Source: Cyclospora cayetanensis | Taxonomy: Eukaryota > Apicomplexa > Conoidasida > Eucoccidiorida > Eimeriidae | Length of the DNA: 64,000 bases | Direction of reading: 5' to 3' | Assembly (NCBI RefSeq): GCF_002999335.1 | Contig: NW_020312123.1 | Location: 1 to 64,000 of the forward strand | Shown here: positions 10,407 through 22,445 of the stretch, piece after piece | How positions within the stretch are numbered: the stretch's first letter is position 1 | How the letters are laid out: each line of letters opens with the position of its first letter | Notes under the pieces: generated by a model | Told to the model about the DNA's origin: nothing | Databases searched by the model: none | Seen by the model: the letters and a program-made list of their open reading frames with translations, nothing else | Position numbers and translations under genes: made by a program

Positions 10407-13400
10407 ATGCGCGGGGCCCTCAAGGCGGCCCTTAAGGCGACGAGCTGCAAGCGCCGCAAAGCCGAGTCTCCCGGCAGGAGGCCCCTTGAGCGTGCGAAGA
10501 GCACAGAAAGTGGCCGTGAGAGGCTCTCCGTACGGCAGCATGGGGAGAAACAGGAGAACCAGCGCGCGCCGGAGCACAGCAGCAGGAGTAGAAGCGTCGA
10601 GGAGGAACTCTCCTCTGCTTCCGACACGGAAGGGGCCGCAGCAGCAGCAGCCACTGCTGCTGCTGCCACTGCCGAAGGCAGCAGTGATTCAGACGTGTCT
10701 TCAGCCGACAGCAGCGCGGAGCTGCGCTGCAGCAGCGATAGCGAAGCCGAGAGTGAGGAGGGAGGCACGTACGATGAAGAGTTGGAGGGGCCCCCTGGTC
10801 AGGAGGAGCTGCTTGGGGACCACTCCGATGGCTTCCAGGAGGCCCTTGGCGCGCAACTGAAGCACAAGCATCCAGATTTTTTGGACTTCGTGCTGTCTGC
10901 CGCAGGGTCTGGCGACGGGGAGGAGGACGCAGACATGAGTGGCAGTGAGGAGGCATCCTCGGCGGCAGAGAGCGAAGAGGAAGCAGCCACCTCCACGCTG
11001 CACCAGCGGAGGCAGCAGCAAGATCCAAAACGGAGGCTTCTGACGCAGGAACGCTTCCTAGCCATCTGCAGTGCCATCGGGATAGATCCCCTAGCGAAGT
11101 GCAAGAAAGAAGCGGAGGCACGGCTTCAGCAGGCTCAAGAAGCGCTGAGGAGTCTTCGAGGAGCGCAGCTGCTCCTGGAAGCGCTTCATGCAGCCGTGAT
11201 GCAGCTTTTCCCAAAGCAGGATGAGGCCAATGCGGCAGGCGCAATGGCAGTTGCAGCAGCAAGAGCTGCAGGGGAGCGCAGCAAGTTCAAGCACGCCAAG
11301 CAGCACCAAGACAACGAGGAAGGCCTCCGCCAACAGCAGCAGCGCAACGAAGCGGTGCTGAGAAGACTGCAGCAGCAACAACAGCAACACCAACGCAGCA
11401 GCAGAAGCAGCGGCACTTTTGAACTGCCGGATGGAGACACGTGTTCCTTTGTGATTCTCGCGGTCGTTAGAAGCGCAGCGACGCTCTTTAAGAACCTTTC
11501 TTCGAGGGAATCTCCAGAAGCGAGACGAGCAGCAGAGGGAGGAGGAGGCCTTCCCGAAGTCGCCTCAAGTCGACTGCGCCGGCTACTCAAGGGCTTTGGA
11601 GCCGATATTACGCATTTGCTTCTGGCTACGCGGCAGCAGACGGCAGCTGCAGCTGGCGCCAAGGAGCTGATGCTGCAGGTGCTGCTAGCGCTCAGCAGGA
11701 AGGATCTGCTGCAGTGGATTATGACGCAGGAAGCGGCTGCGCGGCGACTGCTGCAGGCTGTGTGCCGCTATTGGGCCTTTTCGCAACAGCAGCAGCAGCA
11801 ACTTGCGGCGTTCGCTGTGCTTCGAAGCGCTCTGCTTCTGCAGCAGTCTGCAGCGGCTGCTGTGACAGCGGACGGCAAGCGAAAGGCACGGAAGGGAGGC
11901 GAGGGCTTACCCCCGTCAGCAGCTGCAATCGCAGCAGCCCACAAAGAGCAGCAGTTCTTACAGCAGCTACTGCGGTCCTATCAGAGGGCAGCTGCCCGAC
12001 TCAGCCTGCGGCGGACGTGGAGAGCAGCTAGTCGCATGCAGCTGCTGCTCAATGAGACGAAGGAACTGCTCTCGCTCGCTGCGCCTCCCACCGTCTACAG
12101 GATTGCGTATCAGTCCGTCAGAGAGGTTCGTTGCCTCCTTTCTTCTAAAGTCTCAAAATTCCGAGCTCGATTCTCTTGCCCCGTACACCTTTGTTCTCAA
12201 ATGTTCCCTGCATACATTTACACATATAAATGTATGTGCATATAGATCTGTATAGGTATATGCATGTATATGTGTAGATATTAATGTCATAGTGTATTGG
12301 ATAGTGCATGCATGTATTCGCACATGTGCACATGCGGCTGCAGCTCGCCCTCACGGTTCGCAGCGCCCTCGCTGCGGGTGGCACTGTGGCAAAAAGTGCG
12401 AGCAAGCCCACGCAGGGGTTGAAGAGTAAGGCGGCACACAGGAAGAAGCACAGGCTTGAGCAGGCGCAGTTGGTTTTGTTTTGCTGGCCATTTGTTGCTA
12501 CCTGCGCGTTGTGGGCTTCTTGCTTGGATTTGCACAAGGAGGAGCTCTTGAGGCCTTTGCTGTTTCCGCTCGTTTCCGTGGCTGCTGCTGCTGTCAAGTT
12601 GTATCAGCAGCAGCTCTCCTGTTCGCCTTTCTGCCTGAATCTTCTCGACGCAATAGCGCGGGCTGGAGTCGCTGCTGATGCCCTCGTGCCCATTGCTGCC
12701 CCTCTCCTAGCCGTCCTGCAGCTGCTGCTGCAACAGCACGCGGCCGTATGTAGGCGCAGCAGCAGCGCGGTAGGGGCAGCCGGGAGCGCTGCCGCTGCAG
12801 CAGGTTCGGTGCAGAAGAAGGGGAAGAAAGTCGCCACAACAAAGGCGGCAGATAACGCAACCACACCCCTCCGACTGCAGCAAGCAGCGGCAGCACATGT
12901 GGACACCTGCCTTAAGATTGACTCGGCGCAGCAAGAATCCTTACATGTACGATAAAGGAAGCAGAACGCCACTGCTCGTGCTAAGATGCTGGCTGCTCTT
13001 TCAAAAGGTTTGACTGCATGCAGTCAAACCTTTTGAATTCGTTCCTGCACACCACTCCGCAAGATGTTGATAGATATTGCTGCTTTGTGCTGTCCTAGGT
13101 CCTGGAGTCTCTCGTGGATTTCGGCGTGTGCCTCCTCGCAAGCCACTTGGCACAGTTGGCGGCTCACCCCGCGTTGCCGGAGTTGCTGTTACCCGTTTTG
13201 GCATCTCTGAAGCAAATCACAAAAACTTCTTCGGTGCGTTTGTTTTTGAAAACTTCGTGTCCTTGTCGGTTCGCTGCGTTTTATATATATATGCCCTTGT
13301 GGGTGGCATGATTGCGCGGCTGCCTCTCCTTTCGATTCTCCTGCGAGTTGTGCGCGCAAGCAGAGAAAACGTCGCACCCTCTCTTTTGCACTGTCTCGCC

Positions 13401-14653
13401 CTACCCTATCTCCCTCCCTCCCTCCGTCTGGCATTTCAGAATGCAAATTCATGTGGCCTGCTTCGTGCCTTACTTGGCCTGCGCGTATGTTTTTCGTGAT
13501 TTCCTCGTCTCTTCCTTCAGTTGGCGCTCCGTGCGCGATGTTGGAGTACAACAGGCAGGCAGAGGTGTCTCTCGCTGTGCTCTGATACGGCGGCAGTGTG
13601 TGTGTGCGTGTGTGTCTGCATGTCTGTGTGTGTATGTGTGGCTGCTGCTACTCTCGTGGTCGTGCTGCAGCAATTTGGTGCCTCAAAGAAGCTGCAGCAG
13701 GTGGCTGCGGCAGCATCTGCAAGCGCGGAGACGGTGAAGAGACTCCGCTTGTCCCTTAGAGACATGCCCATCGGAAGGGTGGCGGTGCTGCCTATAGAAC
13801 AAGAGAAGCAGCATTTGCCGCTTCTGGCTCTTAGGTACGCTGCTGGTGGTGCTGTCGCTCCCTATTCTGTGCTGCTGCTGCAGGTGCACCAAAGCCTCAC
13901 CTTAAGGCATGGCTCATTTCGCGTTGCTACTGCGAAGACTGCATGTGCTGCAGCGAGAGGCTGACGAGGGAAAGGCAGCGTGCGATGGCCGAAGGCGTAA
14001 AGGACGAAGTTTCTGCAGCTGAGCACCGCAAGAAGAAGGGTTAGTCATCTCACGGCTAGTGTGTGGCAGCGTCTGCCCCCGATTGCGCTGCTTTTGGTAA
14101 TGTATCAGTTTCTGCTTGGTCCCTTATGGTGGCCTGCTGTTTTGCTGCAGAGGTCGAAGAGACATTCACTGCGAAGCAGCTCAAGAGGCGGCGCCAGAAA
14201 GAGCAGAGGCAGGCGGCCTTGCAGCAACAGCAGCAACGGCACTCCGATCAGCGGGAGACTCCCAACACGAAGCAAAAGGAGGCAACAGGAAGCATGAAGA
14301 GAGCGCGGCCGGTAGCGGCAGCAGAGGTGAGGCTCAAGGATTCTTTTTGTTCTGTTGGGTTCGCAACACACGTGTCGACAAATAGCTCATCAGGACGCGC
14401 AGCATGCAGCAGTGCCCTGTGCCGACAGCCGCACACGTAGTTCTAGGGAAATAGGGCCTCGTTTCCTAGCGAAAGCCCTACTGCGATAGCTCTGCTAATT
14501 GAACCATTAACAGCTCGAAATGCTGCTGCGTATTTAGCTGTGACAGCAGCCGCGCCTCCGCTACCCGACTTGCCGCCGACAGTTCCAGAACCTTGTGTTG
14601 GTGCTGCTCAGGATGTGCTTGAGGAGTTCGACAGTGACCTCAGCACCGAATAG
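10407..14653 (+). CDS. NOC2: nucleolar complex protein 2 (ribosome biogenesis factor)
   Basis: Noc2 acts with Noc1 and Noc3 in nucleolar assembly and intranuclear transport of 60S pre-ribosomes. Seven exons are modelled: 10407-12125, 12344-12946, 13099-13233, 13671-13834, 13954-14039, 14151-14326, 14447-14653, giving 1029 residues. All junctions are GT-AG and phase-consistent. Joining exons 1 and 2 restores YQSVRELALTVRSAL, matching the Noc2 pattern before the LR(S/N)A helix. Exon 2 carries the FCWPFVATCALW and LLRPLLFPLV blocks. Exon 3 carries LPELLLPVLASLKQI. Exon 4 carries LRLSLRDMPIG. The tail is acidic (VLEEFDSDLSTE). The N-terminal third is acidic, Ser/Glu-rich and interrupted by Ala and Gln runs, which explains the excess length over yeast Noc2. 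The start Met before RGALKAAL is the likeliest of several; 10104 is the alternative. Introns carry CA and TG microsatellites and a perfect palindrome. Confidence 0.85.
13000..13037. repeat. 38-bp perfect palindrome in NOC2 intron 2
   Basis: The left arm ttcaaaaggtttgactgca is followed immediately by its exact reverse complement, with no spacer. The centre lies between 13018 and 13019. It could form a cruciform in DNA or a 19-bp hairpin in the intron RNA. Confidence 0.95.
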
Positions 14654-14681
14654 GAGAACATCACTCATTTGTGTGTGGTGC

Positions 14682-14684
<3 letters not shown>

Positions 14685-14738
<54 letters not shown>
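14685..14738. repeat. (TA)27 microsatellite
   Basis: An uninterrupted TA dinucleotide run starts about 30 bp after the NOC2 stop codon, in the presumed 3' UTR or flank. Confidence 0.95.
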
Positions 14739-14740
<2 letters not shown>

Positions 14741-15798
14741 TGCCCCTTACTGCAGCATTACCAGGCATCACTGCCTTGGCTGCTGCGGCCACACGTGCGC
14801 CGCACACGCCAGCCGAGCTTCATGCATTACTTGAAGCTGTATTTTGTTAGTGGCATCCTCCCGCCTCCCCGTGATGTGCTGTGCCTATCAAGAGTGTCCA
14901 AGGGCCCCACCAACTACCTTTAAGCGCTTTCGAGAAACACTGGTCTCCCTTAAGCCGCCACACTCGGTGCTGCGGCAACCCTGCGTACAAGTAGGCCGAT
15001 GCTTAGGGTGTCGCTCCTACTGCCATAGGTCTCTGCCACTAGTCTAAGCCGTCTCTGTATGTAGCAACAAAGTCGCGCTCACAAAGAGGCACAGGCAAGA
15101 GCTGCAGATACTTGCCGCCCGTTGCAGCGCTAACGTTAGGCCCCCGTGACGCCACAAGTGAGTACCAACCAAGCCAGTGCATGTACTTCTGCTTAAAAAA
15201 GGGGCAATAAAAAAGGCTGGGGAGGCAGAAAAAACAAAAGTCTAAAAGGGCACACACGACGTCAGAAGCACCGAGTATGCAAGTTTTTGCACGGATGATG
15301 CACTGATATATCGGCACCAGCCGCAGACTTACCTGAGCCGATTTCATCGATGAGCCTCCGCGGCCGAGTCGGTGTTGCCGGATGAAGTCGCTTCTTTAAA
15401 AGGAGATGTATCCGATGATTAAAAAATGCCTTTCAAATGACGTTTCTACTGCATAAGCCCAACTCGAGACACCACGGAATTTGCAAGGCTCCTCGACTGC
15501 ATGCGCACAACTCCTGCGTGCAGAGGCTGCTCGCTTTAACCCCCACATGCACGCGGCTACTGGCAGTGCTAACGGGAACTTGAGTGGGGTTGAGCGGACA
15601 CGTTCACAAGCAGAAATGTACGATGCCTTCTCATGCGCTGCGTAAGGTGCTCCACAAACATTGGGGCTGATACAGCTGCATGGGGTGCAGCAAGCACGAG
15701 GAGCTGCTGTACACCTCCCTTCCTCTCCGTCTGGCTGCCTGCCTGCGTGCCTCCCTAAACTCCTTCCCTCCCTGTCTGCACTTTAGGATAGTGATCTT
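14739..15798. other. convergent intergenic region
   Basis: It lies between the 3' ends of NOC2 (plus) and the following minus-strand gene. Only short frames without motifs were seen. Both transcripts should end here. Confidence 0.5.
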
Positions 15799-18700
15799 CT
15801 ACAGCGTATCCCGCATTTGAGGATTCTTCTGAACACGTTTCTTTAGCTCCATAAGGAAGTTTTGCTTCGCCATCAACTCGTCAACGGAGTTTTCCAGAGA
15901 CACAGTTTCAGGTATCTGCAGCACCTTCCAGCTACTGCTGTTGTTGCTGCTGCGGCTGCTGCTGTTTTGCCGCATGTCTGCCACTGGCATTGCCCAAAAC
16001 AAGAGGTCACTCTTTGGCCTCTGATTGCAAACCTGAAGCGTGAACCTGCATCTGTTGCTGTTGCTGCAATAAGCCGCAAGAGCCGCGGCTCGAGCTATCG
16101 CAGCAGTAGCGCTCTTCCCCGTTGCCGTCATTAAGCCCCCGCCATCCTCTGCTTCAGCCTTCCCCAGTGCATCGCCTCCCCCCTCTTCCCGCTCCTGCAT
16201 GCTCTTACTGTCCAGTGCGGCGGTAAACGGGGGGGCAGGAGCGGCTTCCGCAGCTGCACTGCTCGTGGGGAATGCCTCGCTGCTGCTGCTGCAGTGAATG
16301 CTCACAAAGCACTCGCACCAGTGGGCCCTGCTGCCCCTTTCATTTTCTGCAGCCGCGGCTGCAGCCGCAACGGCATTTTTATTGGCGATAACGGCCACAC
16401 TCTGATCCGCCAGAGAGCTCCGAGAGGACCTATACGCAGGAGAATGATGAGGGAGGTTATTCTCGTTGTTACTAATGCCGTTATTCTCGTTGTTACTAAT
16501 GCCACAGTTGCTCTCGTTGTTACTAATGCCACAGTTGTTCTCGTTGTTACGAATGCCACAGTTATTCTCGTTGTTACTAATGCCACAGTTGTTCTCGTTG
16601 TTACTAATGCCACAGTTGTTCTTGTTGCTACTAATGCCATAGTTGTCGTTGTTGCTACTAATGCCATAGTTGCTCTTGTTACTGATGGCACAGTTGTTCG
16701 AGGGGTGTCTTCTGCGGTCAACTGTGCAGGATCGAGACCTCTTGCTGGCGATGTCGTGCACCGCTTGTTCATCATCGGAGGCTCCTGTTGCTGCAGACGG
16801 CGAAGCTGCTGCGCACGTGTCGTCTCCCCTGCTTGCGTCGAAAGGCTGTTGCTGCCTCAGCGACGGGCAGGCAGCATCAGCTCTCCTAGCCGAGTGGCTG
16901 AAAGAAAGCTGCAAGGGGACCACAGGGCAGCGGCACAACAGTCGGATCCACACCTCCCGGTTTGTTGCTGCTCCTGTGTCTCCTGTTGCTCCTTGTGAGT
17001 TAGCAGGCCTCATCTCAGCGTCGGAATTTCCTTGGGTGTGGTGTTGCTGTCGCTGTCGCTGCTGCTGCTGCGGTTGCTGCTGCGGCACCAAGACACTGAC
17101 GAGACTGCCGTGGACAGGCGAGCTGCTGGAGCTCCTCTCACTGCCGCTGCCGAAGAGACTATTGCCGCAGCTAGACAGGACCGCTGTATAGGTACAGCGG
17201 GCAGCTTCCCCTTCCCGCCACGTCTCAGCTGCAGCGCTGCAGCCGCTGTAGCTCCTGGAGCAAGTCCGTCTTTCTGCAGTACCTCGTTGCTGTGCTACGG
17301 CGGCAAAAGACGAAAAGTCAAAGGCAGTCAGCGCTTCCGCTGCTGCTCTTAGCGGGCCTAGTTGCGGCAGCAGCAACTTCTTGCTGCTGCCTCCACCCGC
17401 CATGACGAGAGCTCCTAACTGCAAGACAAGCTGTCGACCTAGTTCGCGTTGCTGTACTGCTGTTGCGCTGTCAGGGGAAGCCGGCAGATCATACAAGCTA
17501 GGATAGTACACGCTATGGCTGCTGCGCTCGTTTTCGCCATACTGCTGCTGCTGTTGCGGCTGCTGCTGTGGCTGCTGCTGCTGTTGCTCCCTCCGTTCCT
17601 CGGGAGGCTGCTCGTCCTCTTGCTCTTTTTGTTGCTCTTGACGCAGCTCCAGGAGTCTGCGGGGTACAGAGGAGGCCGCGTCGTCACCACTCGGCGCTGC
17701 ATCAGCCTCTGCTACTGCTGCATCAGACTCTCGGAGATTTACTTGGGGAGGGGCAGTGAAGTGCCGCCGCTTAGCCTTCAACTTGGCCTTTTTGCTGCAG
17801 GGAGACTGAGGACTCTGCGGTGTCTCGACAGCAGCGGCGCTTGCCGCCGCAGACGCCGTCTGGCCTGTTTGAACTGCGAGGCTCCGAAACGAAGATTTCC
17901 AGCATTCAAAGTGCCGTACTAAAGCGGGAACAGTCAGGTGAGACCCCTCTCCAACGTCCTCCTCTTCGCCGTCATCGGTTGCTGTTGTTGCTGCTGCTGC
18001 CTGCCTTACAGCTGCAAGTTCGGCTGCCTCTGCAGCATGCACGGAGTCATCAGGGGCAAGGAAATCTCCGGCAGCAGGCGCAACAAGAAAGGATTCCACT
18101 CCTTCAAGCGGAAGATACCCCAGCTGCGCCCTTCTGCAGTTCTGTCGGACGCTGAAGTTGCTGATGGAGGTGGTGGTAGTGGTAGTAGTAGTAGTGTTGT
18201 TGCTATTGCTGTTGCTATTGCTGTTGTTGCTGCTATTGCTGCTATTGCTGCTATTGCTGTTGTTGTTGCTATTGCTGCTATTGCTGTTGCTACTGCTGTT
18301 GCTATTGCCGCGGTGTGCTGCATGCTCAGCGCTGCCGTCATCACGAGCAGCCTCCCCGTGTGCAACAGCTGCTGCAGTGCTGCCACCATCCGTTGCTGTC
18401 TGTGCAGCGGCTCTCCAAGCCGCAGATGGAGGGGCTGTTGCGGGAGGAGCTCCAATGCCTGGAGGAGTTTTTTTGCTGAAAGACTCCTCTAGGCCACTGG
18501 AAAGACACGTTGCAGGAGGCGCTGCAGGAGCAGCAGGATCTGAAGGGAAAATCCCACCCTCAGCATCCGCCACATGCTGTTGCTCCGCGTTTTCCCCTTG
18601 CTGAGATCCGCGCATTGAAGCCTCGTTGGGCCCCCTACAAGCCTGCTGTAAGAGCCACCTTCCCAGGATATGCGCAAGGCTGCGATCTAGGGAACGCAGG

Positions 18701-21311
18701 CAAGCCGCATGCGCTGCATGGCATTCGCTGCAGCTCTCAAACACAAAGCCGTTCAGCAGCCGCAGCTGCAGCTGCTGCAGCGGCAGCAAGAAATGTAAGT
18801 CTCGCTCCAAGTGAGATGCATCAACAGGCACAAGCGACAACAGCGACACCTGACCTGCAACAACAACAACAAAAACAATGACAAAAGAATGGCAGACCGA
18901 ACATGCCACCAAAAACAGAGGATCTCCAGGTGGCACTTCTTGAGGGTCTCCTCGCTGCAACGGCAGTCTGTTTACAGCGGCGTCCATGCATGCATGCATG
19001 CAGACACATACATATATGCATACATACACGCATTCACACACTCTTATCTACCTACCTACCTACCTACCTACCTACATACAAACTTACATGCATACATGCT
19101 CAAGATACACTCACACACACACATAGACATACACACACATACACACACACATAGACATACTCACACATACACCCACACGTATACACACAATTTTCCAGTT
19201 TCTCTAGGTGGTGCCTGTTGTCGTTGGATGCTCTTCTTACCGTCTAGAATGGCCTTAACGAGCTGTCGATTGCGAATTGCTGGATGCAGCTGGAGCTGCT
19301 GCTGCAGGAGCTGCTGCTGCAGCGCTTCCCTGCTTCCACAGGCAGTAGCAGCAGCAGCTGCGGCAGCACTTCCAGCTGCCCTTTCGGGAAAAGCCGCATC
19401 TCGCACCCACTCAGGCGCTAACAGTGGAAACAAAGCAGCTAAGCCAGCTCGCATAAGCCGCGATTCTGGAGCCCTCATCAAGGTGGAGCACGTCACTGTA
19501 CGTCGCAGCACGGGTAGTGAGCGCAGTGTGCCCCTTGGAGTCGTGCACCAGGAGACACTGCCAGTGTTTAGGCTGATGCTGCTGCCTCTGCTGCTTCTGC
19601 TTCTGCTGTTGCCGCAATTTTCGTCGCCGGAACTACTAGCAGCATCGCGTGCTCTCGCTGCGAACGCACAATGACGGCCACGATACGCCTGAGTGTCACT
19701 ACGGGCAGCAGCGCTCCAAGAGAAGCATGCGAAGAGCAACCCAGGCAGGCAGGAGACATGCAACCGTAATGCAGAAGGCAAGAGCAGCAGCAGCACGCAG
19801 CCGCAGCAGGGTCGTGCGGATAAGGCCTATACTTGAAGCCACTTACCGTCAAGCTCCAGCTGCGATGCCGATTGTTGCGCGTGAGACGCCTTTACTGCTG
19901 CTGCTACTGCAGGCGTGGCTACAGAAAAAGTCGGCAGTAAGAGTGGCTTTGAAAAAAAAGAAATCCCCACGGCCTCTCTCTCACTGACTTGAGGCAGCAA
20001 GGGAAGGGCAGAGTCACGCGAGAATGAGTTGCTGCTGCTGCTGCTGCTGCGTAATCCTGGTGATTCTGCTGTACAGGCCGCTGCCGCCGCTGCTTGTTGG
20101 GAAGGAGCACTCTCCTGCGTGTCTATGGCCGTCGAACGTCTTGCCGCCGTTAGACACGCCGGAGCTGAAGCAACTTCTTCAGAAGCAGCAGAAGCAGACG
20201 CAGAAGCAGCAGAAGCAGCTCGCAGCCCTTTCGCCGTGTGCTGCTGCTGCAGCCAGCTGCGATCGTCTCGTAGAAAGCGGCGTCGATGCTGCTGCGGCTT
20301 CTGCTGTCCACTCTGTTGGTGCGTCCCCTGCTCTACAGCGGATGCAGCGGGCTGCTCACCGTGAGCAGCGGCAGCTGTGCAGCACTGCGTCCTCGATTCT
20401 CCTCTTGAGAAGCTCCCAGAAGGGGGGCCCGCTCTAGTTGCTGTTGCTACTGCTGCTGCCTCGGATGCTGTGGATACGCCTGCGCCTCCGGTCTGAGTTG
20501 CGCAGGGAGCCAAAAGAAGCCAGGCAGCAGCAGCAGCAGTGCTGTTGCTGTTGCTGTTGCATTTTGGGGTACTGTCTCTGCACAGGATTTCAGCTGGCAT
20601 CTCTTCTTGCTGCCGCGGCAGTTTTTGCTGTGTTTGGTGCTGCTTGGGCTGCTCCTCTGCAGAGCAGCACTGGTGCATCGGCGTGAGCTTCTTTGGCATG
20701 GCCGCACGGGAGATTTCTATCCCAGAGATGAGTGCAGCTCTGCCTGCCTCTGTCTTGTCGAGCGTCTTGCGCCGTTGCAGCAGAAGCGCTGGACTGTCTC
20801 TGCAACAGGTGCTGTCCTCGCCGCCGTTCTGGCCGCTATGCGGGTAGTGTGCTGAAGACGAACGGCGCTCTGGAAGAAGCGGTGCATCAGACGAAGCGCA
20901 TGCAGCAGCCGCAGCTACCTCCCCGAGATTCGGATGTTCCCCGACATCCCCAGTAAGGAACCCTCCAACACGAGAAGGGCGCTGCGAACAAACAGCAGAA
21001 GTTGCGCTGCAGGAGGCAGCAACTCCTCCTGTGGACGCGCGTTCGAAAGCAGCGCACCGAGCTGCAATCGCGGGAGAAACTTTAAGACATGGCTGCTGCT
21101 GCTGATTATGCTGCTGGTGATGCTGCTGCTGCTGCTGGTGATGCTGCTGCTGATGGCGTGTGTGAATGCTGCTGCTGGGGGTGTATGTTCGCCACAGCTC
21201 CTTCTGGCCTTCAAACGGCGCTGCAGAGGCCCGCAGAGCCGCCATTACCAGCGGTGCATCAGATCCTGCAGCTGCTATTCTTGCTGTTGCAGCGACGGAG
21301 CAAGAAGGCAA
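15799..21311 (-). CDS. uncharacterised low-complexity protein with Asn/Cys/Ser repeats, at least 3 exons
   Basis: Three exons join with good signals and conserved phase 1: a 5' exon ending at 19847 (donor GTAAGT), 19241-19657 (donor GTAAGA), and 18854-15799 with the stop. Joining exons 2 and 3 gives VKAILDG followed by QVSLLSLVPVDASHLE. The 5' exon is open to 21311; its true start is unresolved. It may begin at an acceptor near 21279 and connect to exons further upstream. The protein is dominated by Ala, Gln, Ser and Asn runs: a nine-residue NNENNCGIS repeat, an Asn/Ser tract followed by nine Thr, and several Gln blocks. Between these are short ordered-looking pieces such as RLMRAGLAALFPLLAPEWV, ALVRHFECWKSSFRSLA and the C-terminal VDELMAKQNFLMELKKRVQ. 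I recognise no family. It is transcribed divergently from the uL29m gene. Confidence 0.6.
16450..16705 (-). repeat. coding minisatellite, 27-bp unit (NNENNCGIS)
   Basis: On the minus strand about nine consecutive units spell NNCGIS and variants (NYGIS, NNCGIR, NNGIS), separated by NNE, NNK or NNS. The repeat keeps the reading frame of the 15799-21311 gene and is unusual in the window for having a regularly spaced Cys. Confidence 0.85.
18155..18312 (-). repeat. AAC/AGC/ACT-type trinucleotide tract encoding Asn/Ser then Thr runs
   Basis: On the plus strand it reads as GTT, GCT, ATT and AGT triplets. On the coding strand it encodes a mixed Asn/Ser run followed by nine Thr. It lies inside exon 3 of the 15799-21311 gene. 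Confidence 0.85.
18985..19190. repeat. intronic microsatellite cluster
   Basis: Within the intron between exons 2 and 3 of the 15799-21311 gene. It contains a GCAT run, a (CTAC)n run near 19050-19074, and long CA/CATA-rich stretches to about 19190. Confidence 0.9.
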
Positions 21312-21501
21312 CAGGCGAGCAGGGGACGCGTGGGCGTGGAAATCGTGGGCAGCCCCCTCCTACACACAGATTAGCATGTCCCCTCCCTGCCGCTGTCTTG
21401 ATGCTGTAAGTACTGCTCTGTTGCAGCCGCTTGGAGCTCGCGAAAAACAGCCGCTGCAGCGCCTGCCGCTACTGCCGCTGCGTCGAATGGTGTGGTGGTG
21501 C

Positions 21502-21800
21502 CTAAAACACGCTGGATGCTCCTATAAGAACAGCAGGGGGGCTGCCCAAGAGGGCGGCCAACGGCAGCGCTGTGAAGACCGGCTGAAAACAATAAGGTTC
21601 TAAAACGGATGCCGCTGTTGTTCTAGCAGCAGCAGCAAGCGGGGACGCAGACACAACGCGAGGGAGCGCTGAAGGAGCAAACCAGCCTTTCGGTGTCCAC
21701 ACGCGGTCATTTAAGTGTGTGTATCGGGCGTAAAAATTACACTCGATTAATTTTTCGGCGAAGACTGCCTTTTCTGCCGCTCGCTTAGCGGCAGATCGCA
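21502..21800 (-). CDS. probable 5' exon of the preceding gene, unknown domain
   Basis: The minus-strand frame is open from about 21825 to 21502. In its upstream half it reads AAKRAAEKAVFAEKLIE, then YARYTHLNDRVWTPKGWF, a composition typical of a folded, conserved protein and free of the homopolymer runs seen elsewhere. Candidate acceptors lie near 21785 (after CCGCTAAG) and 21775. The downstream half is more biased, so the exon probably ends before 21502. A further short piece at about 21414-21480 (VFRELQAAATEQ) followed by a GTACTT donor could link it to the exon starting near 21279. I do not recognise the domain. The linkage is inferred from strand, proximity and workable phases. Confidence 0.4.
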
Positions 21801-22445
21801 GGCAGACGGGTAGCCACCGTCATGATGACGGCGGCAGCCGCTAAAAAACGGCAGCAGCAGTAGCAGCAGCATCAGGGATAGGAGACCTTCCATGGCGGTA
21901 GCTTCGGCATCTGTATTTGTTAGGTGCATGTGAATCACCCCCCTTCTCTTCCTTCTGTCTGTAACCGTCAATTCTTCTCAGAGACCCCTCATCGGCAGAG
22001 CGGTGGCGCTGCTCCCGCTGCTGTTGCATGTTCTGTACAGGAGCGACAGCAGCAGCAGCACCGGCACCACGCGCTCCACTGCCTCCCCTCGGAAGCGATA
22101 CTTTTGTGCCTGCTTTCTAGCACACCCCTCAGCTTTCTGCCGCAGCGGTAGCGCCTAGAGGGCGGCAGCAGCAGGAGCCACACCTATGCGATCACCACTG
22201 AGGCCTACTGCTGGTATCCTCGCGACTGCCGGATGGCTCCGCAGCACTGGAGGTGTTTAGAAGTGACACCGCCGTCAGCAACACGCGCGCAGCTGCCACA
22301 TCTCACGCAGCGAAAAAAAACTGCTGCCTCCGCAGCCTTTTGGCTCCCGTGCTTTCATACACGCCCACCTCCAACGGCCTTCAGCTGACTCGAGGTGCTG
22401 CAGCAGCTGCACGCAGCCGACTCCACCACTCCGCCTGCTCGAAAA

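Noticed and set aside
9822..10577. Minus-strand frame of 251 codons opposite the NOC2 start
   Set aside because: Composition mirrors CAG/GCA runs of the plus strand, no motif, and it overlaps the start region and 5' coding sequence of NOC2.
16294..16998. Plus-strand frame of 234 codons rich in LVVTNAT repeats
   Set aside because: Reverse reading of the 27-bp NNENNCGIS repeat in the minus-strand gene, which has spliced exons on both sides supporting the minus strand.
18158..18604. Plus-strand poly-Leu frame resembling a membrane protein
   Set aside because: Generated by (GTT/GCT/ATT)n read in another frame; the minus-strand gene explains the region.
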